A stretch of DNA of 49,231 bases, taken from Dielma sp000508965 (lineage in GTDB: Bacteria > Bacillota_I > Bacilli_A > Erysipelotrichales > Erysipelotrichaceae). The stretch is taken from NCBI GenBank assembly GCA_000508965.1, contig BAHV02000019.1:1-49231 (forward strand), read 5' to 3'. Position numbers and translations under genes: made by a program. Shown piece after piece: positions 8,309-15,652 of this stretch. The notes beneath the pieces were generated by a model. That model saw only the letters and a program-made list of their open reading frames with translations. It was not told the origin of the DNA and did not search any database. Position 1 is the first letter of the stretch. The number at the start of each line of letters is the position of its first letter.

Positions 8309-9269
8309 TATCCATTACCTGCCATTTATTAATAATAACGATGCCATAGTTTGGCGTCAAAGCCTTGAACAAAGCTTTATTAATGCCCATCAAGATGACT
8401 ATAACCGCTTGAATGCCGCAAGGTCTAATGGAACAGCTGAGGATGATCTCAATGACATTAAACGTGAATTGCAGTGTAAATGGTTTATGCAGCTGAATAA
8501 AGAAATCTATGAAAAGCTGGACGCTAAGCTGCAAAATCTGCCGGTAAATGAAACCGTGATTGCGGCATTGCCGGAATTCTTCTGGCGCAATATCAACGAT
8601 AATAAAAAGCATGAACGGGATATAGCTAATTATGGCAAATCTTTCTCTTATGAAGTAAAACAAATCTGGGAGAACAGCAAGCCAAGCGATGAGTACAGTT
8701 TCCAGAACTTGACAGCGAAATATCCTAATTTGATTCTCTTTGCCGGTACGATCTGGCGCAAAAAAGACAATGTAATACGCAATTCCTTACCTATTTTTGC
8801 TAATGGAAACTTTTTTGGTCAATGGCCGAAAAGAAATCTATCAGGCATCGATGGGCTAGGTGATAACATACCGCTGTCGCCAACCTTTGACATGAATAAG
8901 GTAGATAAAGTAACAGTTCACTGGACAAAACCGGATTTTGATCCGATTGACTTAACGATGCCGATGATTACCTTTAATAACTTGACAATCGGTTTAGATA
9001 TTTGTCTTGACTTCATTGTACCTGGTTCTCGCTCTGCTGACCTTCTCTTTCCAACAGTGCCGGATATCCACTTGCTGATTGCCGGTGGTATGCCAGTCGA
9101 CAATAACAATGCTGCTAACATTAATGCCTCCAGACTCTTTCTGCGATGCGATGCGTTAGAATGCTGGACAAATGCAAGCTATCAGAACATCAGCCTTGGC
9201 GGCCCTATGACGGCGGTATTGGCACCGGCTGCCGGTGAACTCTTTGCCTCTATCAGCCTTATAATTTAA
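8301..9269 (+). CDS. Unknown soluble protein (322 aa), coupled to the 256-aa gene
   Basis: 322 aa from the ATG at 8301, where GGAGGT lies 7 nt upstream; the in-frame ATG at 8286 overlaps that RBS. The N-terminal 110 residues are helical and charged (DDLNDIKRELQCKW). The C-terminal half is beta-rich and ends in a small-residue segment (IHLLIAGGMPVDNNN, MTAVLAPAAGELFA). I recognise no family. The helical-then-beta layout loosely resembles that of the two large paralogs, without clear sequence similarity. No signal peptide. Context suggests a component of the same cluster. Confidence 0.8.
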   Translation: MTNIHYLPFINNNDAIVWRQSLEQSFINAHQDDYNRLNAARSNGTAEDDLNDIKRELQCKWFMQLNKEIYEKLDAKLQNLPVNETVIAALPEFFWRNINDNKKHERDIANYGKSFSYEVKQIWENSKPSDEYSFQNLTAKYPNLILFAGTIWRKKDNVIRNSLPIFANGNFFGQWPKRNLSGIDGLGDNIPLSPTFDMNKVDKVTVHWTKPDFDPIDLTMPMITFNNLTIGLDICLDFIVPGSRSADLLFPTVPDIHLLIAGGMPVDNNNAANINASRLFLRCDALECWTNASYQNISLGGPMTAVLAPAAGELFASISLII

Positions 9270-9341
9270 CCTTATTTTTCTTTAAACATGGATTAATTCC
9301 TGAAAATGACGATTTTATTATTAAATTCAACCAGCTGACTC

Positions 9342-9370
9342 TCCACAGAGTGAAAAGAAAATGCTATAAT
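9342..9370 (+). promoter_or_regulatory. Promoter for the XpaC-like operon
   Basis: TATAAT at 9365-9370 with a TG one base upstream (extended -10), and a weak -35 TCCACA at 9342-9347 with 17-bp spacing. It is followed by the RBS and ATG at 9399. Confidence 0.5.
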
Positions 9371-9398
9371 GGATATCGTACAGAAAGGAAGGATATCC

Positions 9399-10331
9399 AT
9401 GATAAAAAAAGTAATCGGCGGTTCCCTGCTCTTCTTTTGCGGAATCATATTAGTACTTAGCGGGCTGTCCGATATGCCGCTGAATTTTGGTACTTTCGCT
9501 GGTCTTGTACCTGCTTTTATCATCTCAGTGGTTCTGCTTGCTTCTCCGGATAAGCCTTCCACCAAGAACGCCGGTAAAAATCACCGTCTTGATGAACAGG
9601 TAAAAGCATATTTTGCGAATACTGATACACTTTCCATCAGTGACAGAATAACCTTGAAAAAACCGGTCAATGAAGGACTTACCTTTAATAATCTCGTTGT
9701 TTTATACAATGATGAAGTGATCGGCAAAATGATTGAGTTTAACCAATATTTCCCCGAAGCATATAAAACCTTGTCCAATCGGACTAATACGGCTACCTTT
9801 GTCAAACAGGAGGTAAAGAAAGCCCAGCCGCAGCCTGCGCCAGCACCGGAAGCAAAAACTGAACAGACACCGTCATATATCGATTTAATCAACGATTATA
9901 ATACGACGATTACTGATGAAAAGCTGTCCGAAGCATTGTACAGCACAACCGCGATGCTCAAGCACCTAGAAATTCTGCAAGCTAAATATCCTAAGAACAA
10001 CCATAAACTGGATAAGCTGTATCAGCATTATCTGCCAATTTTGCTTGAAATTCTTAAAAATTATGTTGCCGTTGAAAGCGCTCATGCCGGTTCAGCCGAA
10101 GCTGCCGCTGTTCAGCAGAAGCTGATGAAAACAATTATTCTGATCAATGAAGCGATTAAGAATATAACCTCATCCCTGTTCGATGAAGAAATGATGAATC
10201 TATCGGCCGATATGACCGTATTGGAAAACATTTTAAAACAGGACGGACTGGTACAGGACGACATGGATATTAATTCCCTGAATCAGATATTGAAGCAGCA
10301 GGAGGAAGCCTATGTCAAAGAAGAAAAATGA
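9399..10331 (+). CDS. XpaC-like (5-bromo-4-chloroindolyl phosphate hydrolysis family) membrane protein
   Basis: 310 aa from the ATG at 9399 (GAAAGGAAGG upstream); the ATG at 9369 overlaps the -10 box and is rejected. Two N-terminal hydrophobic segments (about residues 5-25 and 30-48) are followed by a Pro/Ala/Gln linker (about 130-150). A C-terminal helical domain follows, with KYPKNNHKLDKLYQHYLP and NITSSLFDEEMMNLSADM, which reads like the XpaC/halogen-hydrolase family. XpaC genes usually pair with a TelA-like toxic-anion-resistance gene. Here the partner is the unknown 189-aa gene, whose start overlaps this stop by 20 bp. Family call moderate; biochemical role unknown. Confidence 0.65.
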   Translation: MIKKVIGGSLLFFCGIILVLSGLSDMPLNFGTFAGLVPAFIISVVLLASPDKPSTKNAGKNHRLDEQVKAYFANTDTLSISDRITLKKPVNEGLTFNNLVVLYNDEVIGKMIEFNQYFPEAYKTLSNRTNTATFVKQEVKKAQPQPAPAPEAKTEQTPSYIDLINDYNTTITDEKLSEALYSTTAMLKHLEILQAKYPKNNHKLDKLYQHYLPILLEILKNYVAVESAHAGSAEAAAVQQKLMKTIILINEAIKNITSSLFDEEMMNLSADMTVLENILKQDGLVQDDMDINSLNQILKQQEEAYVKEEK

Positions 10332-10881
10332 TCTGTTTGATTCCATCGACGATCTGTTTAATACATTAAACAGTGAAGAAACAGCTAAGGCAATTACCGA
10401 TACAGTAAGCAATGTAGGCAGCGAAATCAAGCACTCAATCAATGAGTCATTGAAAAAAAACGGTTATGATAATTTTGGTGAATATATTAATGCCAATTTC
10501 AGCAGTTCTAAGGAAAGACGCCGTCCCCAGGCTCGCCGCGCATATCAAACACGCCGCAATTTCGACAGCCGGTATGAATATTTCATGGATGCGCTGATGA
10601 GTGTGCATTATGATTTAAAGTACCGCGGTTATTTTAAAGAAGGTCATCAGGAAGCGATTCATACATATCTAGTATTAGCAGAGAATTATAAAACAAATCT
10701 TGATGCGCTGAATCTTCGGCTGCGCAATGAAATTAAAGATTTGAAAGCTGTCATGCGCAAGCAGAAAAAGGATGCTTGGAATGAGGGTTATCTGAATGGT
10801 CTTGAATATATTGGCCGTTCATTAAAAAATTCTAAAGTTTATATGATGAATAAGATTCAAATGGAATTAAGTATGCATTAA
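10312..10881 (+). CDS. Unknown basic helical protein, coupled to the XpaC-like gene
   Basis: 189 aa. The start lies inside the upstream gene, preceded by GCAGGAGG within the reading frame of its C-terminus. The N-terminus is acidic and helical (DLFDSIDDLFNTLNS). An Arg-rich stretch follows at about residues 67-85 (KERRRPQARRAYQTRR), then a long amphipathic helical region. No membrane segment or known catalytic motif. It takes the place TelA normally occupies beside XpaC-type genes but does not look like TelA. Terminated by the perfect hairpin at 10881-10908. Confidence 0.8.
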   Translation: MSKKKNDLFDSIDDLFNTLNSEETAKAITDTVSNVGSEIKHSINESLKKNGYDNFGEYINANFSSSKERRRPQARRAYQTRRNFDSRYEYFMDALMSVHYDLKYRGYFKEGHQEAIHTYLVLAENYKTNLDALNLRLRNEIKDLKAVMRKQKKDAWNEGYLNGLEYIGRSLKNSKVYMMNKIQMELSMH

Positions 10882-10910
10882 AAGGATTGAACCGAAGTTC
10901 AATCCTTTCT
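10881..10910. terminator. Terminator between convergent operons
   Basis: Perfect 12-bp stem AAAGGATTGAAC and GTTCAATCCTTT with a CGAA loop, followed by CTTTT. It ends the XpaC-like operon and overlaps the last codons of the minus-strand glycerate kinase. Confidence 0.85.
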
Positions 10911-12047
10911 TTTGGTCATTGCGCATTGATAAAGCCGCAGTGCTGATTCACTGATGAAGGCAAGATTATCAGCCGCCGATACCATTGCTTCAGCTAAAGT
11001 CATCGGTTTAAGTGCGGCATCAAAAATGGCGGTTACACCGCTCGCATATAATTCCCGGCAATCGGCACTAACCGCACCGGACAGACAAAGCAGGGGGACA
11101 CCGTGCTTTTTAGCCATGGCAGCGATACCGCTGACGGCTTTGCCATAAACTGTCTGCCCATCTGTTTTGCCTTCACCGGTGATGATTAAATCTGCTTGCT
11201 TGACTTGTTCTTCAAAGTTGATCATAGTCAGTATTAAGTTGATTCCCGAGTAGATTTGTGCCTGTGTGAAAGCCATCAGCCCAAAGCCAAGACCGCCGGC
11301 TGCCCCCGCACCGGGCAGGCTGCCGTAATCCTCCCCATACTTTTCAATCACCAGCTGATTCAGATGCTTTAATGCCGAATCAAGCAAGGCTTGACTAGCA
11401 GCGTCAGCCCCTTTTTGAGCGCCAAACATTAAGCTGGCTCCGGATTCACCGCATAAGCTATTAAATACATCACTTGCTGCCTGAATCGAACAGCTTTTCA
11501 ATCTTGGATCAGCCTGTTCATCATCAATGCGGCAAAGCTCGCCGGCTTTGGACATATCATGAATAAATAGCCTGCCAGCAGCATCATAAAAGCGATAACC
11601 TAAAGCCTGCGCCATTCCCAAACCGCCATCATTGGTAGCACTGCCGCCGATCCCAATCAGAATCTGTTCGCAGCCTAAGTCCAAAGCGGCACGAAGCATC
11701 TCGCCAGTACCGAAGGTAGATGCCTGAAGCGGATTTAATTCTTCCTTTTTCAACAGTGTCAAGCCGCTGGCAGCAGCCATTTCAATCACTGCCAAACGGC
11801 TTTTTTCGACATAGAGAAAGGAAGCGGCTAAGGGCCGCATCAGCGGGTCATGAACTTGTACACTGACTAGCTCACCGCCGATATGTTCAGCAATCGCTTC
11901 AATACAGCCTTCACCGCCATCAGCAATTGACCGTTTAATAATTTTCGCTGACGGTACCGCTCTTAATACGCCTTTTTCAATAGCCGCTGCCGCTTCTTTT
12001 GATGTCAGATTATGCTTAAAGGAATCCGGTGCTATTAAAATTCGCAT
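10899..12047 (-). CDS. Glycerate 2-kinase (GarK/GlxK family)
   Basis: 382 aa, full length for the family. It phosphorylates D-glycerate with ATP (GarK type giving 2-phosphoglycerate). Visible signatures are the N-terminal IAPDSFKHNLTSKEAA, ADGGEG at about 43-48, the GGSATNDGGLGMAQALG loop around 135, and the ITGEGKTDGQT segment around 290. It is the last gene of a minus-strand run (class II aldolase, racemase-fold protein, kinase) with a 19-nt gap upstream and an AGAGGGG RBS. With the hydroxyacid dehydrogenase at 19404 it can drain tartronate semialdehyde/glycerate into glycolysis. Confidence 0.93.
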   Translation of the reverse strand: MRILIAPDSFKHNLTSKEAAAAIEKGVLRAVPSAKIIKRSIADGGEGCIEAIAEHIGGELVSVQVHDPLMRPLAASFLYVEKSRLAVIEMAAASGLTLLKKEELNPLQASTFGTGEMLRAALDLGCEQILIGIGGSATNDGGLGMAQALGYRFYDAAGRLFIHDMSKAGELCRIDDEQADPRLKSCSIQAASDVFNSLCGESGASLMFGAQKGADAASQALLDSALKHLNQLVIEKYGEDYGSLPGAGAAGGLGFGLMAFTQAQIYSGINLILTMINFEEQVKQADLIITGEGKTDGQTVYGKAVSGIAAMAKKHGVPLLCLSGAVSADCRELYASGVTAIFDAALKPMTLAEAMVSAADNLAFISESALRLYQCAMTKRKD

Positions 12048-12066
12048 AGAACCCCTCTTTCCATCT

Positions 12067-12723
12067 TTACAGATATTTTTTCAGCTGTTCACACCCAAGC
12101 TTTGGACTTGAGAAAACCGGCACGCCTAAATTTTGACATTCAGGTTCAAGCACAGCCATTGAGCCCTGCGCAAATACGATCACATCATTCTCGGCCGCTG
12201 CCTTATATACCGTATCAATAACCATTTGATTATGACGCTTTTGATCACCAGTTTCACTCAGTACCTTTAACGCACCGTCTGCTAAATACGGTGTTACAGT
12301 TACTGACAATCCCTGATCTTGCGCGCTGTGTTCCAGCAGTCTTTTGCTTGGTGCTACCGTTGATGTGACCGTCGCAATTAACGCGATACGCTGACCATGC
12401 TTCACCGCTTCAGCCGCCATCGGCTGGTCGATTTTCACATAGGGTACCTTAAGCATCGGTGCAATCACATCCACCGCTTCACCAACGGATGAACATGTAT
12501 TCAAAATAACCTCTGCCCCGGCTTGCTGAGCGATTAACGCGTACTGTGCCAGACGCTCCACAACCTCAATCGGCATCCCCTTAGCTTCTATCGTATCATT
12601 TAATAATGAATCATCAACAAGATTCATGATTTCAGCCTCTGGATACAGCTCATGCACCAGCTTTTTCAAAGGTGCAACGGTTACACAGCCCGTATGGAGC
12701 ATCGCTATTTTCTTGAATCCCAT
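12067..12723 (-). CDS. Asp/Glu racemase-superfamily protein
   Basis: 218 aa. The fold is indicated by MLHTGCVTVAPLK near the start, NTCSSVGEAVDV with the first catalytic-type Cys at about residue 76, and FSSPKLGCEQL with a second Cys near the C-terminus. This pattern fits two-cysteine racemases and related hydantoin or maleate isomerases. The start codon follows the aldolase stop by one base (TAA-G-ATG), so the two are translationally coupled. In this pathway context it may be an isomerase or epimerase of a 2-oxo or hydroxy acid, perhaps replacing the OtnI-type isomerase, which is not present. Substrate unknown. Confidence 0.8.
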   Translation of the reverse strand: MGFKKIAMLHTGCVTVAPLKKLVHELYPEAEIMNLVDDSLLNDTIEAKGMPIEVVERLAQYALIAQQAGAEVILNTCSSVGEAVDVIAPMLKVPYVKIDQPMAAEAVKHGQRIALIATVTSTVAPSKRLLEHSAQDQGLSVTVTPYLADGALKVLSETGDQKRHNQMVIDTVYKAAAENDVIVFAQGSMAVLEPECQNLGVPVFSSPKLGCEQLKKYL

Positions 12724-12724
12724 C

Positions 12725-13381
12725 TTATTTCACTCCAAACTTATTTGAATATTTATTCCATGCCTTTTCTTTAAAAGCCGCATCAAATGGGATCGGCTTC
12801 CCCATCGTATTGATCAGGAATAAAGAGTAACATGTTTTTTCAACGATCTCACACGCGGTAACGGCAGTGCCCATATCTTTACCCACACAGGTCGAACCGT
12901 GATTCTGCATCAGTACAGCCGCTTTCTTACCCAGATAATCCGATGTATAAGCCGCTAATTCATCACTGCCGGGCGCCGCGAATGGACAGCGGTCTACATC
13001 GCCGCCCAAATAATTGATTGATTCAATATCAATTGAAGGCATCACGGTAATTCCCTCAATAGAAGCATATGCTGTTGCATACGTTGAATGAACATGAACC
13101 ACGGCATTTACATCCGGCCGTTTCAGATAAATCAAACGATGAAGGTTATGTTCAATTGACGGTGCGTATTTGCCTGCAACAATTTTTCCCTCCATATCGA
13201 TCACCACTAAATCTTCTTCCGTTAAGATTGCATAATCCATCGTTGTCGGAGTTATGACAAATAATTCTTCACCTGCCACACGGGCGCTGATATTACCTGC
13301 CGTTCCCACCGTGAATGCTTTTTCTATCGTTAATCTGCAGCCCTTCAGCACTTCCTGCTTTGCTGCCTCTAAATTATTCAT
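12725..13381 (-). CDS. Class II aldolase/decarboxylase (AraD/FucA/OtnC-like)
   Basis: 218 aa from the ATG with GGAGGAAGTCA upstream; the ORF extends to 13408 without a good RBS. Zinc-binding class II aldolase residues are visible: HVHSTYATA (two His at about 93-95), NHGSTC (third His at about 155), and PSIEHNLH carrying the catalytic acidic residue. The length and IDIESINYLGG segment fit 3-oxo-tetronate-4-phosphate decarboxylase (OtnC) or L-fuculose-phosphate aldolase relatives. The nearby DUF1537 kinase favours the OtnC-type reaction (CO2 release to dihydroxyacetone phosphate). Exact substrate is inference. Confidence 0.85.
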   Translation of the reverse strand: MNNLEAAKQEVLKGCRLTIEKAFTVGTAGNISARVAGEELFVITPTTMDYAILTEEDLVVIDMEGKIVAGKYAPSIEHNLHRLIYLKRPDVNAVVHVHSTYATAYASIEGITVMPSIDIESINYLGGDVDRCPFAAPGSDELAAYTSDYLGKKAAVLMQNHGSTCVGKDMGTAVTACEIVEKTCYSLFLINTMGKPIPFDAAFKEKAWNKYSNKFGVK

Positions 13382-13495
13382 TGACTTCCTCCATTCTTTC
13401 CATTTCATACACTTTTTTAAATAAATTGTGCTAAACTATACTTAAGCTTATATGAAATCGTTCGTCCGCCAGACACCTTTTTATATAAGCCCTTT

Positions 13496-14866
13496 TTATT
13501 CATTCTCTGCTTTTTCTTCAGCTTCTAAACGAGCAGTCTCTTTTTTCAGATAACGGCTGTAGAAAACCCAGCATGCAGTCCAGCCGCCGGCAACGATCAG
13601 CGGTACAAAATCGCCGGTCAATGCTTTAAACATCTGTCCAAAACCGTAAGTAAATACCGGTGCATTGATACATGAATTAGAAATCAACTCATTAACACCC
13701 AATTCGATAGCGCCGGTAGCTCTTGCCAATTCGCTCATATAAGGAGCAATCGCTGTACCAACCCACAGGAAGACGGGGGCGCCAATCAAACATAAGATAA
13801 ACATCCTCGGCAGATTGCCTCTGGTAACTAACAGTGCCGGAATAGCCAGTGAGAAATTAATGATGCCTGCAAACGGCAGCATATTGTTGCCCGGCAGAAT
13901 CAGCGCGTCAATAAAGATCATCGGAATAATAAAGATAATCGCAATCCACAATTCATTAATACCGCCCATAAACGGCCAGTCCAGTCCGACATATAATTCT
14001 CGGCCAGCAAATTTTTTCTGCATAAACTCTGAAACAGCGTCTGAAATTGGTGCCAAAGACTGCATAAACAGCTTGGAAACCATTGGGAACAGCATTAATG
14101 CACAAGCGCACTTAATACCTAAATTCAAAATACCGCCGACATCATACCCGGCAATGACGCCAAAGATACAGCCAAGAATAAATCCCAGCACATGATTCTC
14201 CGCGAAGATACCGATTTTATCGCGCAGTGTTTCAATATTGATCGGCTTGTTCAATGCAGGAATTTTCTTAAGCAGGCAGTCAAACGGATACAGAATGCAG
14301 CCAAAGAATAAAGTACGATGCGTACATGTAACGCCTGGAATACCGGTCATTGACTGAATCGTTTTCTGATGCAGGTCGCCGGAGCGCAGCTCCAGAATAA
14401 TCTGCAGAGAAGCAATAGCTAAAGCGATCCAGATATTATTCGTTAAAGAAATAACGATTACGGCGATAAAAATCTTACCCCAGACATTCCACAGATCGGC
14501 GTTGAATGTCTTTGTTTTATTAAAAATCAGCATTAAAACATTGATCCCAATCTGCAATGGGAAAATAGCAAATGCATAAGGCCATGACCAAGAAATCGTA
14601 GCCATTGTTGTCCAGCCGCCGTCAACAATATCCAGCTGAAGGCCTGTTGAATTCAGCATACCGGTCGCTACCGGTGTAATAGCATCCTTCATGAAGCCAA
14701 CAACAAGGTTCATGCCGACAAAAGCAACACCGAGTGTAATACCGGCAGAAATCGCGTCTTTTAATTTCATTTTTACGCATAAACCGGCAATAATCATAAT
14801 AATCGGTACGAATACCGCTGCCCCTAAATCTAGAAAATACTGAAAAATTGTACTTAACAGTTCCAT
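13496..14866 (-). CDS. PTS galactitol-type EIIC (membrane permease)
   Basis: 456 aa, strongly hydrophobic with about 9-11 membrane segments, matching GatC-type EIIC. Typical segments are FLDLGAAVFVPIIMIIAGL at the N-terminus, GMNLVVGFM, FAENHVLGFILG and the conserved VGLDWPFMGG. It forms the translocation channel that works with the EIIB and EIIA encoded directly upstream (16- and 19-nt gaps). A 114-nt gap separates it from the aldolase, but no clear terminator is seen there. The imported substrate is presumably a sugar acid, judging from the enzymes around it. Confidence 0.92.
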   Translation of the reverse strand: MELLSTIFQYFLDLGAAVFVPIIMIIAGLCVKMKLKDAISAGITLGVAFVGMNLVVGFMKDAITPVATGMLNSTGLQLDIVDGGWTTMATISWSWPYAFAIFPLQIGINVLMLIFNKTKTFNADLWNVWGKIFIAVIVISLTNNIWIALAIASLQIILELRSGDLHQKTIQSMTGIPGVTCTHRTLFFGCILYPFDCLLKKIPALNKPINIETLRDKIGIFAENHVLGFILGCIFGVIAGYDVGGILNLGIKCACALMLFPMVSKLFMQSLAPISDAVSEFMQKKFAGRELYVGLDWPFMGGINELWIAIIFIIPMIFIDALILPGNNMLPFAGIINFSLAIPALLVTRGNLPRMFILCLIGAPVFLWVGTAIAPYMSELARATGAIELGVNELISNSCINAPVFTYGFGQMFKALTGDFVPLIVAGGWTACWVFYSRYLKKETARLEAEEKAENE

Positions 14867-14882
14867 AATTCTATCCTTTCTG

Positions 14883-15164
14883 CTATTTCAGCACTTCAAT
14901 TATTTTATCTAATTCTTTATCCATACCCATTCCGGTCAGGAATGCGATACCGTTAAACACCGGTACCGGATATTCCTTATAAGGCTTGGTAATGGCAATG
15001 TAACCCACGATATCCTTATCCTTCAGCGTACGGTCTAAGGATTTCATATCCACAGCTTCAATCACACCATTGACCTTTCTTTCCTTCAGCAGCTTAATGA
15101 CCTTACTGGCTACCGTCTGTGAAGTGGCAACACCGCTTCCGCATGCTACTACGATCTTTTTCAT
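14883..15164 (-). CDS. PTS galactitol-type EIIB
   Basis: 93 aa from the ATG preceded by AAGGAGGAAAATTAT; upstream in-frame codons to 15263 lie inside the EIIA gene. The phosphorylated cysteine is in ACGSGVATSQTV (about residue 9), the hallmark of GatB-type domains. It transfers phosphate from EIIA to the incoming substrate. Ends 16 nt before the EIIC start. Confidence 0.92.
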   Translation of the reverse strand: MKKIVVACGSGVATSQTVASKVIKLLKERKVNGVIEAVDMKSLDRTLKDKDIVGYIAITKPYKEYPVPVFNGIAFLTGMGMDKELDKIIEVLK

Positions 15165-15183
15165 ATAATTTTCCTCCTTTCCT

Positions 15184-15645
15184 TTATATTGCCATCTTGC
15201 TTTCCACAAGATGTAAGCAATCTTCCTGAGTCCCGACATATAATAATTCATTACTGAAATCATCCTTCATAAACAGATCCATCAGTTTCTGAAGCAATTG
15301 CACATGATAATCATCATGCTTAAAGCCAAGCAGGAAGACGACCTTAACCTCTCCCTCATCCTCACTCGCCATCAGCTTCCAGACCGCACTGTGCTTTAAA
15401 CGCGCAACAGCAATAAAGGGCTGTTCGATAAATTCCGGATCTGTATGCGGAATGGCAATGCCATAAGGCTGAGTGGGCAAAGCCGTCGGATATTTTGCTT
15501 CACGCTGCTTGATTGCCTTTAAAAATCCCTCATTCACAAAGCCTTTTTGAAGCAGAATGCCGTTCATCGTTTCAAAAAACTCATCAGCGTTTCTGACATC
15601 AAGATCAAGTAAAATCAAATCCTCATAAAACATCTGTTCTCTCAT
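15184..15645 (-). CDS. PTS fructose/galactitol-type EIIA
   Basis: 153 aa, an EIIA-2 domain. The active-site histidine is in GIAIPHTDPEF (about residue 63), with the usual VFLLGFKHDDYHVQLLQ segment afterwards. It receives phosphate from HPr. It begins 7 nt after the stop of the PRD regulator and is followed by EIIB, so regulator-EIIA-EIIB-EIIC is one operon. Confidence 0.92.
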   Translation of the reverse strand: MREQMFYEDLILLDLDVRNADEFFETMNGILLQKGFVNEGFLKAIKQREAKYPTALPTQPYGIAIPHTDPEFIEQPFIAVARLKHSAVWKLMASEDEGEVKVVFLLGFKHDDYHVQLLQKLMDLFMKDDFSNELLYVGTQEDCLHLVESKMAI

Positions 15646-15652
15646 AAACTGA

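Noticed and set aside
6491..10881. Prophage remnant
   Set aside because: An endolysin-like enzyme is present, but no capsid, terminase, portal, tail, integrase or replication gene is visible around it.
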